From the NCBI RefSeq assembly GCF_900162695.1, contig NZ_FUIH01000007.1, forward strand, positions 1,178,001 through 1,242,000: a DNA stretch of 64,000 nt, given 5' to 3'. Positions 8,199 to 16,697 of the stretch are shown here, piece after piece (position 1 is the first letter of the stretch; the number at the start of each line of letters is the position of its first letter). The stretch comes from Virgibacillus siamensis (GTDB lineage Bacteria; Bacillota; Bacilli; Bacillales; Amphibacillaceae). The notes under the pieces were generated by a model. The model was not told the DNA's origin and did not search any database. It saw only the letters and a list, made by a program, of their open reading frames with translations. Made by a program: the position numbers and the translations under genes.

Positions 8199-9536
8199 AT
8201 GAGTTCAGGTTTAACCAAGGAAGAGATTTATAAAATTATCGAGGAGGAAAACGTACGCTTTATCCGATTACAGTTCACAGACATGCTTGGGATCATTAAA
8301 AATGTAGAAATCCCGCTTGGTCAATTGGATAAAGCATTCGATAACAAAATGATGTTTGACGGTTCTTCCATCGAAGGATTTGTCCGGATTGAGGAATCAG
8401 ATATGTATCTGCATCCGGATTTGGATTCATTCGTAGTGTTTCCATGGACTTCCGAAAAGGGGAAAGTAGCGCGTTTTATTTGTGATATTTATAACCCCGA
8501 TGGGACACCATTTGAAGGGTGCCCGCGATATAACCTGAAACGAAATCTTAAAAAAATGGAAGAATTAGGGTTTGATGCATTTAATATTGGAACGGAACCG
8601 GAATTCTTTTTATTCAAGCTTGATGAAAAGGGAGATCCTTCACTTGAATTGAACGACCATGGTGGATACTTCGACCTTGCACCAACAGACCTGGGAGAAA
8701 ATTGTCGCCGTGATATTGTCCTGGAACTGGAGGAAATGGGATTCGAAATTGAAGCATCCCATCATGAAGCAGCACCAGGTCAGCACGAAATTGATTTTAA
8801 ATATTCAGATGCAGTAAAACACTGTGACGATATCCAAACATTTAAGCTTGTTGTTAAAACCATTGCCCGGAAACATAACTTGCATGCCACCTTTATGCCG
8901 AAACCATTATTTGGAGTGAATGGATCGGGAATGCATGTCAATATGTCGTTATTTAAAAACGGTGAAAACCAATTTTTTGACAAAGAGGGTGACATGCAGC
9001 TAAGCGATATTGCATATCAATTTACAGCAGGGGTTATTAAACATGCGACAAACTACACCGCTGTAACAAATCCGATTGTTAATTCGTATAAACGCCTTGT
9101 GCCCGGGTATGAAGCACCTTGTTATGTAGCATGGTCAGGTACGAACAGAAGTCCATTGGTACGTATCCCGTATTCACGTGGATTAAGCACACGTGTTGAG
9201 GTGCGAAGTGTTGATCCGGCGGCCAATCCATATATGGCAATGGCGGTATTACTTGCGAGCGGTCTTGATGGAGTGAAAAACAAACTGACTCCGCCAACAC
9301 CGGTGGATCAAAACATTTATACTATGGATAAAGCTGAACGAATTGAAAATGGTATTAAAGATCTGCCGGCAACTCTGATGGATGCCCTGATGGAACTGGA
9401 CAAGGACCCAGTGGTTGTTGCAGCAATGGGTGAACATTTACATGAACATTTTATGGAAGCAAAAGAAATCGAATGGGATATGTTCCGTACGACTGTGCAT
9501 CCATGGGAGCGGGAACAGTATTTGGCAAGCTATTAA
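8199..9536 (+). CDS. glnA: Glutamine synthetase type I (GSI-alpha)
   Basis: A 445-residue enzyme that makes glutamine from glutamate, ammonia and ATP. It shows the beta-grasp segment with MFDGSSIEGFVRIEESD, the metal-binding AAPGQHEIDFKY and the active-site block NPYMAMAVLLASGLDG. The length fits the feedback-inhibited Bacillus form without the adenylylation Tyr motif. The Shine-Dalgarno ACTAGGAGGAA is strong. In B. subtilis the product also acts as a nitrogen sensor by binding GlnR and TnrA. It is the last gene of the conserved left block. Confidence 0.97.
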   Translation: MSSGLTKEEIYKIIEEENVRFIRLQFTDMLGIIKNVEIPLGQLDKAFDNKMMFDGSSIEGFVRIEESDMYLHPDLDSFVVFPWTSEKGKVARFICDIYNPDGTPFEGCPRYNLKRNLKKMEELGFDAFNIGTEPEFFLFKLDEKGDPSLELNDHGGYFDLAPTDLGENCRRDIVLELEEMGFEIEASHHEAAPGQHEIDFKYSDAVKHCDDIQTFKLVVKTIARKHNLHATFMPKPLFGVNGSGMHVNMSLFKNGENQFFDKEGDMQLSDIAYQFTAGVIKHATNYTAVTNPIVNSYKRLVPGYEAPCYVAWSGTNRSPLVRIPYSRGLSTRVEVRSVDPAANPYMAMAVLLASGLDGVKNKLTPPTPVDQNIYTMDKAERIENGIKDLPATLMDALMELDKDPVVVAAMGEHLHEHFMEAKEIEWDMFRTTVHPWEREQYLASY

Positions 9537-9639
9537 TGTGGAAGATTGCCCACAGGATAGAACCGGGTAAATGGATTTTCCATCTAGATTTAAAGTTAAA
9601 TAAAAAGTATTGCTGAATTTAATCAATGATATGAAGTTA

Positions 9640-9679
9640 TACCCTTTGGATTTTCACATTGTCCAAAGGGTACTTTTAT
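9640..9679 (+). terminator. Intrinsic terminator after glnA
   Basis: TACCCTTTGGA (9640-9650) pairs perfectly with TCCAAAGGGTA (9662-9672) over an 11-base loop, then CTTTTAT. It marks the end of the conserved left block. Confidence 0.8.
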
Positions 9680-9751
9680 GGTAAAAATAAGTTAATAATA
9701 ATGGAACAGGTGACTGGATAATCTTTTGACATTTTCAAAGGAGGAGTTTCT

Positions 9752-10276
9752 TTGAACTTTAACACTGAAAGATTAATAATTAGGCCATTTAAGAGTGATG
9801 ACTTACATGATGTATTTAATATTTACAATAATGATGACACATGTAAATATCTCCTGCATGATAAGTGGACATATGAAAATTTGCATGAAGAGTTTAATAA
9901 GAAGCTAGAGAATAGTTCACTCACAAAAGAATCCATGTTAAGTTTGGCAGTTGCAAACCATATTAAGGTGATTGGCGATTTATCTGTTTGGTATACAGAT
10001 ATGAAAGATACTGTTGAAATTGGTGTTTGTTTCTCTAACGAAGTTGCGGGAAAGGGTTATGCAATAGAGGCTGCGAGTGGTCTGGTTAAGAATTTATTTG
10101 ATAAATTTGGTGTGCACCGTATACAAGCTAATCTTGATGCAAGAAATAATGCATCCCAAAAGTTATGTAAGCGTATTGGTATGCGGAAAGAAGCGCATTT
10201 CATACAGGATTTTTGGAATAAAGAAGAATGGACAGATAGTATTATATATGGATTGTTGCTTTCAGATTTAAATTAA
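9752..10276 (+). CDS. GNAT acetyltransferase of the RimJ/RimL type
   Basis: A 174-residue GNAT protein beginning FNTERLIIRPFKSDD, the typical opening of the RimJ/RimL and YdaF-like subgroup. Motif A appears as IGVCFSNEVAGKGYAIEA and motif B as FGVHRIQANLDARNNASQKL. It should transfer acetyl from acetyl-CoA to an amine, perhaps a protein N-terminus; the substrate is unknown. The start is TTG 9752, fixed by AAAGGAGGA about eight bases upstream. It is a single-gene unit at the left edge of the accessory region. Confidence 0.85.
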   Translation: MNFNTERLIIRPFKSDDLHDVFNIYNNDDTCKYLLHDKWTYENLHEEFNKKLENSSLTKESMLSLAVANHIKVIGDLSVWYTDMKDTVEIGVCFSNEVAGKGYAIEAASGLVKNLFDKFGVHRIQANLDARNNASQKLCKRIGMRKEAHFIQDFWNKEEWTDSIIYGLLLSDLN

Positions 10277-10307
10277 AGTGTATGCAGAAAGTTCATAACA
10301 TAATAAA

Positions 10308-10336
10308 GACCGTCCATGCTGAAACATGGAACGGTC
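10308..10336 (-). terminator. Hairpin terminator for the P450 operon (minus strand)
   Basis: GACCGTCCATG and CATGGAACGGTC form a long stem with one bulge. Read on the minus strand it is followed by TTTATTAT. It lies about 55 bases beyond the P450 stop and between two convergent genes, so it may serve both. Confidence 0.65.
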
Positions 10337-10390
10337 GGAATAGACTAACCCTCCCAACAAGCGGGGCTTTTGGTGAAGCAATTTATTCCT

Positions 10391-11620
10391 TTACTTAAAT
10401 ACTTTTATCGGAAGATGCATTAACGACTGCCCCGGTGCTGAATCGGTTAAATTGTTCTCCAAATCGAATGATTCCACAGGCTCAATCCGGGAAAATTTTT
10501 GTAAAAAGGTTTCCAACACAAGCTTTATTTCCAGCCGTGCAAGCGGGGCACCTAAACAGAAATGCTGTCCTTTACCGAAAGTCAAATGCTTCTTGTTGTT
10601 GGAACGATGAATATTGAGTGTGAACGGATCCTCAAATATTTCTTCATCCATATTGGCTGCACTCTGCCAAATAATGACTGAATCTCCCTTTTTCATTTTA
10701 GGACCTAATAAATTATTATCCTGCTTAACGGTTCGATCTCTCTTTGCGATATGAAAACGATAACGCAGCATTTCCTCGATAGCTTTTGGAACCAAATCTA
10801 AATCATTGCGCAGTTCTTGATACAGGGATGGATCGTCGTAAAGCATTGAATAAAACGTATTGGCCAGCGCATGACTGGTGGTTTCGACACCTGCACCTAA
10901 AAGAAACATGGATACTCTTACAATTTCATCATCCGTAAGCCTTTCGCCATCTACTTCGGCTTTAATAAGATCAGAAAGAATGTCTTCAGCTGGATTAGAT
11001 CGTTTCTCGACAACTATTGGATAGAGATATTGATAATATTCTGTAGCAGCCTCTTGTTTTTTTCGTTCGATTTCTTCCTGGTTTGCTGTATTATAAGGTT
11101 GGAAGAGAATATCCACCCAATGTTTAAATTGAGATCGATCTTCTACAGGAACACCAAATAATGCTGTGATTACCATTCCCGGAAAAGGAGCCGTCAATGA
11201 ATCAACAATATCAACAGTGGCATTTTCCTGTATGTTATCGATAAGTTCTGTTGCAATCTGTTGAATACGGGGCTCCCAAATTTTTAAGCTGCGAGGAGTA
11301 AAAGCTGCTGATAATAAGGAACGTCTTTTTCGATGTTCTGGTGGATCAACCATAATATTGATCTTATCAGGCTGTGTTCCTTCTTCACTATTCGCTCCTA
11401 CAGAAATGGAAGTTCTAGGACCTTCAACTGAAAAGACTTCATGGTTCGTTAAAACTTCCTTAACATGCTCATACTTAAAAACATTCCAAGTCATCGTGTC
11501 TTCATCGAAGTAAACAGGCTGTGACCTGAGCATTTCTTTATACCAATGAAGTGGAAAAAACTCTTCCGAACGGGTTTGGAAGTTTTTAACTTCTTGCAAT
11601 GGAATAATTTCTTTAGTCAT
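10391..11620 (-). CDS. Cytochrome P450 (bacterial class I, CYP107/CYP109-like)
   Basis: A 409-residue soluble P450. The heme loop FGKGQHFCLG carries the thiolate Cys355, the I-helix oxygen-binding motif is GAGVETTSH (about residue 243), and the ExxR motif lies in EEMLRYR. These monooxygenases need a reductase and a small ferredoxin, and a [4Fe-4S] ferredoxin gene lies just upstream in the same direction. The substrate cannot be read from sequence; close relatives hydroxylate fatty acids, terpenoids or macrolide-like compounds. The start ATG has AAAGGAGAT eight bases upstream. The probable operon is tetR-fer-P450. Confidence 0.92.
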   Translation of the reverse strand: MTKEIIPLQEVKNFQTRSEEFFPLHWYKEMLRSQPVYFDEDTMTWNVFKYEHVKEVLTNHEVFSVEGPRTSISVGANSEEGTQPDKINIMVDPPEHRKRRSLLSAAFTPRSLKIWEPRIQQIATELIDNIQENATVDIVDSLTAPFPGMVITALFGVPVEDRSQFKHWVDILFQPYNTANQEEIERKKQEAATEYYQYLYPIVVEKRSNPAEDILSDLIKAEVDGERLTDDEIVRVSMFLLGAGVETTSHALANTFYSMLYDDPSLYQELRNDLDLVPKAIEEMLRYRFHIAKRDRTVKQDNNLLGPKMKKGDSVIIWQSAANMDEEIFEDPFTLNIHRSNNKKHLTFGKGQHFCLGAPLARLEIKLVLETFLQKFSRIEPVESFDLENNLTDSAPGQSLMHLPIKVFK

Positions 11621-11735
11621 CGAAAAATCTCCTTTACATTAAAATTTAGATGTTGATAGATAACAGCCTCATTCTATCCGCCATATATAAAACGGACATT
11701 TCATTTCCAGTTAAGCAAGTGAATCTGAATGAAGC

Positions 11736-11966
11736 TTACTTGCTAAAAGGCTGATCGGATAACCTCACTGAATCTGTGGGGCACTCCTCTATGGCTTCTT
11801 CTAAAGCATCAACTTTTTCCTCAGGTATTGGAATAGACCCCTGATTTTGATCTAATTTCACAAACGCGATTCCATCTTCATCAAGTTCAAAAATGTCTTG
11901 ATCGATTCCCTCACAATTTCCACAGCCAATGCATGTTTCGCGATTAACGATCGCGTACTTTGTCAT
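11736..11966 (-). CDS. fer: [4Fe-4S] ferredoxin, likely electron donor to the P450
   Basis: A 76-residue ferredoxin resembling B. subtilis Fer. It has one cluster motif CIGCGNC plus a distant Cys in ECPTDS, giving four Cys ligands for a single [4Fe-4S] cluster. The start at 11966 (MTKYAIVNRE) is set by ATGGAGG eight bases upstream; the in-frame ATG at 11996 lacks a Shine-Dalgarno. It lies 115 bases upstream of the P450 gene on the same strand, which supports a role as redox partner. Confidence 0.9.
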   Translation of the reverse strand: MTKYAIVNRETCIGCGNCEGIDQDIFELDEDGIAFVKLDQNQGSIPIPEEKVDALEEAIEECPTDSVRLSDQPFSK

Positions 11967-12074
11967 CGTAAAACCTCCATCTAATTCCAATTTCACTAAA
12001 AAGTTTGTAAGACATTCGGGCTATATTTGTTTAATCAAAATTACGGAGTCTGGTTTCATTTGCAGAAATGGATA

Positions 12075-12710
12075 TTAATAAAATCCGTTTCGCAGATAAT
12101 TAAATATCGTGTCTAAATATTTGTCGTAGGTTGCAGCCTCACATGATTCGGATGTCGATTCACCTGGAAGCAGTACATGGAGACTACCATCGTACAAAGG
12201 TTGTATTGCTCCATAAACAGCACCTACAAGAAGATGAATGTACTCATCAGAGTCCCGGCCATGGGATAATTCACTTAATGTTTGCTGTGCCGTTATTTTC
12301 AATCGGTGAAAAGCGCTAAGAATATAGGGAACGAGTGTCGGGTTTTGTTTCGTAAGTGATACCAGTTTACGCATTTTCCAGAAATGATTTGCTGTCAACT
12401 GCATCTTCATCAAATGGTACAGGATGTCAAGCAAAGGAGTGTTTTCAGACATACCTTCAATTAACTCTTCGGCCTCCCGGGTGGATTTAAAGGTTAGGGC
12501 AGCTGTTGCCACCGCTTCTTCCTTACAGGAGAAGTGGTTTGCAAATGTTCTCCTGGAATAAACAGCCCGCTGAACGATATCATCAATGGTAAAGCCGTCC
12601 AAACCACGATCAAGTGCGAGCTCGAATGCTGCCTCAGCCAATGCATTAGCAGTCGCCTTCTTTTTTATTTCACGCAAGCTTTTTTTGTCCATCGTATAAT
12701 GCCTAAGCAT
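12075..12710 (-). CDS. TetR-family transcriptional regulator, probable regulator of the P450/ferredoxin unit
   Basis: A 211-residue TetR-type regulator. The N-terminal helix-turn-helix lies at about residues 20-65 (ATANALAEAAFELALDRG, then FTIDDIVQRAVYSRRTFANHF). The rest is a divergent helical ligand-binding domain. ATG 12710 is used because GAAGGAAGG precedes it; the in-frame ATG six codons later lacks a Shine-Dalgarno. It is the first gene of a minus-strand unit with ferredoxin and P450. TetR regulators next to P450s often respond to the enzyme substrate; that is inference here. Confidence 0.88.
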   Translation of the reverse strand: MLRHYTMDKKSLREIKKKATANALAEAAFELALDRGLDGFTIDDIVQRAVYSRRTFANHFSCKEEAVATAALTFKSTREAEELIEGMSENTPLLDILYHLMKMQLTANHFWKMRKLVSLTKQNPTLVPYILSAFHRLKITAQQTLSELSHGRDSDEYIHLLVGAVYGAIQPLYDGSLHVLLPGESTSESCEAATYDKYLDTIFNYLRNGFY

Positions 12711-12728
12711 ACACCTTCCTTCTGATTA

Positions 12729-12763
12729 TATTGCAAAAGCTATTCATCCAATATTATTGCAAA
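12729..12763 (-). promoter_or_regulatory. Direct repeats upstream of the tetR gene, candidate operator/promoter region
   Basis: TATTGCAAA occurs at 12729-12737 and again at 12755-12763, a centre spacing of 26 bases. A TATAAT on the minus strand overlaps the nearer copy. A 10-bp palindrome GCATTAATGC lies just beyond. This could be the autoregulatory site of the TetR protein; the match to any known operator is not established. Confidence 0.35.
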
Positions 12764-12878
12764 TTAGGCATTAATGCACAATGGGCAATTTGTAGCGAAT
12801 TTATGATTATACATAAAGAAGAAAACCTTTTTAATCAAAATTGTTTTTATTGGTTACTCTAATGATAAGGTGATAAAA

Positions 12879-13148
12879 ATGAAGGCAAATGAAGATGATT
12901 ACAAAAAATACAGTGATGCAATAGATTATATACAGCAAGGTAATAATGCCATGATTGATTTATTTAATGAAATGGAAAATGATTATGAGGTTATTGATTT
13001 CGACGATGAGGTTATTAATCAGATTAAAAAGGCAAAAGAAAAATTTGGGGAAGAGGAAGTCAATCATAAAATCAATACTGTTATACATGAAATGCTTTCC
13101 TGGCTTGAACTGGGAGATGCAAATACAGATAAGAAGGATAAAAAATGA
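12879..13148 (+). CDS. mstX: Mistic-family membrane-integrating protein (MstX homologue), without yugO
   Basis: An 89-residue acidic protein. Its blocks align in order with B. subtilis Mistic: an AID segment near residue 15 (SDAIDYIQQGNNAMIDLFNE), a DFDDEVINQIKKAKEKFG segment, and a KINTVIHEML segment near the C-terminus. It corresponds to the shorter Mistic form lacking the first 25 or so residues. Mistic folds into a four-helix bundle that associates with the membrane without a signal peptide and in B. subtilis is encoded just before the potassium channel gene yugO. Here no channel gene follows. ATG 12879 is preferred to GTG 12870 because of AAGGTGAT upstream. The family call rests on recalled similarity. 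Confidence 0.7.
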   Translation: MKANEDDYKKYSDAIDYIQQGNNAMIDLFNEMENDYEVIDFDDEVINQIKKAKEKFGEEEVNHKINTVIHEMLSWLELGDANTDKKDKK

Positions 13149-13351
13149 CCTGGGTGCTGTTTTTGTGAAATTACAGGGATTTCTATATTATAGGAACCAT
13201 TCTCTTTTTGATTCGTATATAAAGTAAGGTGCATGTAGCGTGTCCAGTTGGAATATGGATTATTGTAACCCTGGAAGGTTTCTTATGCGGGGCGTCCTAT
13301 TCAGCGGTATCTATGAATAGAAAAAGATAGAATGTTAGGGTGGTGGGAAAT

Positions 13352-13783
13352 ATGTTAAAGGTACGGTCTTTAGAAAACCAGGACTTTGAATTGATTCAGG
13401 AGGCAGAAAAAGTAATTGAGAAGAATTATAGGTATGGGCGGCACCATATTGGTTCAGCAGTGAGAACAGCATCAGGGAAAGTTTATGCAGCTGTACACGT
13501 TGAGGCAAATGTCGGCAGAATAACGGTATGTGGGGAAGCAATGGCAATTGGAAAATCAATTTCGGAAGGGGATCATGAATTTGATACGATTGTAGCGGTC
13601 GCTCATCCCCATCCACACGAAAATATGGAAAAATGCTGGGTAGTTGCTCCGTGTGGAATGTGTCGGGAGTTAATAAGCGATTATGGTAAAGACACAGATG
13701 TAATCATTACTTATAATGGTGAATTGGTAAAGTGTAATGTGATGGGGTTATTACCAGAAAAATATACAAGTGAACTTGAATAA
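13352..13783 (+). CDS. Cytidine/blasticidin-S deaminase-like zinc enzyme
   Basis: A 143-residue protein of the cytidine deaminase fold. Zinc ligands and catalytic Glu appear as VCGEAMAIGKS (a CxE form) and PCGMCRE (PCxxC). The CGE form and length resemble blasticidin-S deaminases and related nucleoside deaminases more than housekeeping Cdd, which usually has CAE. The reaction would be hydrolytic deamination of a cytosine-type nucleoside. The start could be ATG 13352 or GTG 13340/13343; ATG 13352 has GGTGGTGGG upstream. It is a single gene, and its real substrate is uncertain. Confidence 0.75.
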   Translation: MLKVRSLENQDFELIQEAEKVIEKNYRYGRHHIGSAVRTASGKVYAAVHVEANVGRITVCGEAMAIGKSISEGDHEFDTIVAVAHPHPHENMEKCWVVAPCGMCRELISDYGKDTDVIITYNGELVKCNVMGLLPEKYTSELE

Positions 13784-13944
13784 ATTTATTTCATTAGAGC
13801 CACCTGAATCATTCTTCCAATGGACTTGCATGTGGAAGTATTTTAAGCACTTTTTTGTAAACAATATCTGAAGCTTTTGTGTTTTTTAAACCGAAGTATC
13901 GGGTATTAAGGTAGATAGAAATATTTAAAAAGGAGCAATGTGCG

Positions 13945-15369
13945 ATGCGTGATTATCTCAAGCACTATATTAATGGGGAATGGGTTGAATCCACAGGTTC
14001 AGAGACAATGGAGGTGATCAATCCGGCGACAGAAGAAGTTATGGGTCATATCAGCTTGGGAACACAGGAGGATTTGGACCGGGCTGTCAGGGCAGCGAGA
14101 GAAGCCTTTCCATTTTTTTCACAAACATCGAAAGAATATCGGATCGAATTGTTAGAGAATATTGCAAACGAATACGAAAAACGCAAAGATGATTTGGTGG
14201 AAGTTATCACAGAGGAGTTGGGTGCACCACTCAAACTTTCGGAAAAGGTACATTATATGATGGGTTATTCTCATTTTAAACAAGCGGCTGAAGAACTTCG
14301 AAATTTTTCGTTTACTGAAAAACGCGATAAATCGACGATTGTCAAAGAATCGATTGGTGTCAGCGGGTTGATTACTCCGTGGAATTTTCCAACTAATCAG
14401 ACCTCGACCAAGATTGCAAGTGCGTTTGCTGCAGGCAGTACCGTTATCTTGAAGCCAGCGGAAATCACTCCTTATGCGGCAATGATTCTTGCAGATATTT
14501 TTGAAGCGGCAGGTCTTCCAAAAGGGGTGTTCAACCTTGTTAATGGTACTGGTGAAGGAGTTGGCAATGCTATCAGTTCCCATCCGGATATTGATTTTGT
14601 CTCTTATACAGGCTCCGGTGTCGCTGGACGTAAAGTGATGGAGAATGCGGCAAAAAATATAAAGAAAGTTGCACTTGAATTGGGTGGCAAATCCCCAATG
14701 ATTGTGCTGGATGATGCCGATGTTCATAAAGCGGCTAAAATTGCTGTTGCAAATATCTCGAATAATACTGGTCAGGTTTGTACTGCAGCCACCCGCGTAC
14801 TTGTTCCAAAGACAATGAAACCGCAATTCGAACAAGAAGTCAAGGCGGCTGTGGATAAATTGACTGTCGGTGATCCTAAGCAAGAAAACAGGATTGGTCC
14901 GCTTGTTTCGCAAAAACAATGGGATCGTGTCCAGGGTTACATCCAAAAAGGCGTGGATGAAGGAGCAAAAGTACTCATCGGCGGTACAGGCAAGCCTCAG
15001 GGGCTTAATCAAGGATATTTTGCAAAACCAACTGTATTTACAGATGTCAGCAATGAGATGACAATCGCCCAGGAAGAAATTTTTGGGCCGGTAACCACCA
15101 TTATCCCGTACGACACCTTGGATGAAGCGATCGAAATCGCAAACGATACCGTCTATGGTCTAGCGGGTTATGTAGTTGGGGAGGATCCTGAAACATTACA
15201 AAAAGCGGCATCTGGCATCCGCGCAGGTCAGATTAGGGTGAATTCTGCCCCAACCGATTTCTCCGCACCGTTTGGTGGATTTAAACAATCCGGCATTGGA
15301 CGCGAATGGGGCGACTTTGGTATTGAGGAATATCTTGAGCCTAAAGCAATCATGGGGCTCCCTTCATAA
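13945..15369 (+). CDS. NAD(P)-dependent aldehyde dehydrogenase
   Basis: A 474-residue ALDH superfamily enzyme. The general base Glu245 lies in LELGGKSP and the nucleophile Cys279 in NNTGQVCTAATR; the cofactor segment TPWNFP is near residue 145 and the SYTGSG motif near 220. It oxidises an aldehyde to an acid with NAD(P)+. The length and sequence fit the broad gamma-aminobutyraldehyde/aliphatic group; the exact substrate is unknown. AAGGAGCAATG precedes the ATG, and a strong terminator follows, so it is monocistronic. Confidence 0.92.
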   Translation: MRDYLKHYINGEWVESTGSETMEVINPATEEVMGHISLGTQEDLDRAVRAAREAFPFFSQTSKEYRIELLENIANEYEKRKDDLVEVITEELGAPLKLSEKVHYMMGYSHFKQAAEELRNFSFTEKRDKSTIVKESIGVSGLITPWNFPTNQTSTKIASAFAAGSTVILKPAEITPYAAMILADIFEAAGLPKGVFNLVNGTGEGVGNAISSHPDIDFVSYTGSGVAGRKVMENAAKNIKKVALELGGKSPMIVLDDADVHKAAKIAVANISNNTGQVCTAATRVLVPKTMKPQFEQEVKAAVDKLTVGDPKQENRIGPLVSQKQWDRVQGYIQKGVDEGAKVLIGGTGKPQGLNQGYFAKPTVFTDVSNEMTIAQEEIFGPVTTIIPYDTLDEAIEIANDTVYGLAGYVVGEDPETLQKAASGIRAGQIRVNSAPTDFSAPFGGFKQSGIGREWGDFGIEEYLEPKAIMGLPS

Positions 15370-15377
15370 TAATGGTG

Positions 15378-15410
15378 AAAATAGACCGGGCACCTGCCCG
15401 GTCTATTTTT
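15378..15410 (+). terminator. Intrinsic terminator after the aldehyde dehydrogenase
   Basis: ATAGACCGGGCA pairs with TGCCCGGTCTAT around a short loop, followed by TTTTT. Confidence 0.93.
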
Positions 15411-15588
15411 AAATACGATTGGACCTCCATCACTGTACAAAGAATGGTTCCGCTGTCATTGGGACACCATAATTTGAATAAGGGAAGAGATTTTAACCCT
15501 AGTTCCTTTGCCTTGGGTTGTATTTAATTATTGGTTGTTTTATGATACTAATATTAAATAAATAAATGGAGGGTCTATTTAATACATT

Positions 15589-16527
15589 ATGTGGAAAAAA
15601 TTTAGCTTTGTAAGCGTTATTTTTATTTTAATGATGATTGCGTTGACAGCATGTGGCAACAGCGAAAGTTCAACTAACGATGATAGTGCCAATAATGGCG
15701 CTAATAGTCTTGGTGAGGAACAGGTGGAATTGGCGACAGATACATACCTTTCTAATATTGGCGCAACAAATGTGGTGAAACTAATACTGGAAGAAGCTGG
15801 TTATAGCGTTACGATCACTCAGACAGATGTAGGTATTGAGTTTTCGGGTCTTGCAGACGGATCATCTGATGCTTCAGTTGGATTATGGCTGCCAACCACC
15901 CATAAAAGTTATTGGGAAAAATATAAGGATAGCCTTGAAAAAATAAGTATGGTTACAGAAAAGGTGGAACTTGGACTAACTGTACCATCCTATATGGAAG
16001 AAATTGACTCCATAGAAGACCTGGCTAATAATAAGAACAATATTGGTGAGAAATTGGACTGGACAATCACCGGTATCAGTCCTGGTGCGGGTGAGATGAA
16101 ACTGACAAAAGGAGAAGTGATGCCTGCCTATGGTCTGGATGAAAACTGGGAGCTTCAATCAAGCTCAGGCCCTACAATGGCGGCAGCACTAACGAGGGCT
16201 ATTGATAAGAAAGAACCCATTGTAGTAACACTTTGGACACCACATTGGACATTCAATAAATTTGATTTAAAGATATTAAAGGATCCGAAAAATAAATATG
16301 GTGATCCGGATAATGTTTACTCGGCGTCCCGAAAAGGGTTTAAAGAGGATTCGCCACTAGCCTATAAAATTATTAAAGCATTTAGCCTGACGAAAAAACA
16401 AAATCAGGATATCATGCTCAATATTCAGTCTGGAATGTCAAACGAAGAAGCAGCGAAGAAATTTCTTGAAAACAATCCAGAGTTTAAAGAAAACGTGTTG
16501 AACAAAGCAAAGAGTAGTAACAAGTAA
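15589..16527 (+). CDS. Glycine betaine/choline-type ABC transporter substrate-binding lipoprotein (OpuAC family)
   Basis: A 312-residue lipoprotein. The signal peptide ends in the lipobox LTAC with acylated Cys at about residue 22, followed by an Asn/Ser-rich linker. The mature part is an OpuAC-type type II periplasmic-binding fold with WLPTTHKSYWEKY and VVTLWTPHWTF, aromatic stretches that in the family form the cage for a quaternary ammonium group. It would deliver compatible solutes such as glycine betaine to a permease. No ATPase or permease gene is adjacent, so it is an orphan component. The Shine-Dalgarno GGAGGG is rather far (about 14 bases) from the ATG. Confidence 0.88.
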   Translation: MWKKFSFVSVIFILMMIALTACGNSESSTNDDSANNGANSLGEEQVELATDTYLSNIGATNVVKLILEEAGYSVTITQTDVGIEFSGLADGSSDASVGLWLPTTHKSYWEKYKDSLEKISMVTEKVELGLTVPSYMEEIDSIEDLANNKNNIGEKLDWTITGISPGAGEMKLTKGEVMPAYGLDENWELQSSSGPTMAAALTRAIDKKEPIVVTLWTPHWTFNKFDLKILKDPKNKYGDPDNVYSASRKGFKEDSPLAYKIIKAFSLTKKQNQDIMLNIQSGMSNEEAAKKFLENNPEFKENVLNKAKSSNK

Positions 16528-16592
16528 AGCCAAAAAAATGAATATAAGAAAGTAAGATAGAAAATGGGTGAAAAGATGCCCCGGTTGTGATA

Positions 16593-16648
16593 TGCTCCCC
16601 TATAAGTGAGATGGAAAAATCTGTTTGCTTGTGGTGGAGCATTTTCAT
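16593..16648 (+). terminator. Imperfect inverted repeat after the OpuAC-like gene, probable terminator
   Basis: TGCTCCCCTATAAG pairs imperfectly with CTTGTGGTGGAGCA, followed by TTTTC. The arms resemble an insertion-sequence end, but no transposase is present. A terminator role is the simplest reading. Confidence 0.4.
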
Positions 16649-16697
16649 GTAGATAAGGAGAAAGGGTCTATAAAGATGATGAAAGGAGAAGTTCTAT

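Noticed and set aside
14152..15012. Minus-strand open frame of 286 codons inside the aldehyde dehydrogenase gene
   Set aside because: The plus-strand gene has complete catalytic motifs and a good start; the antisense frame has no ribosome site or recognisable domain.
16593..16648. Imperfect inverted repeat resembling an insertion-sequence end
   Set aside because: No transposase or partner end is present; position after a stop codon and the T run favour a terminator.
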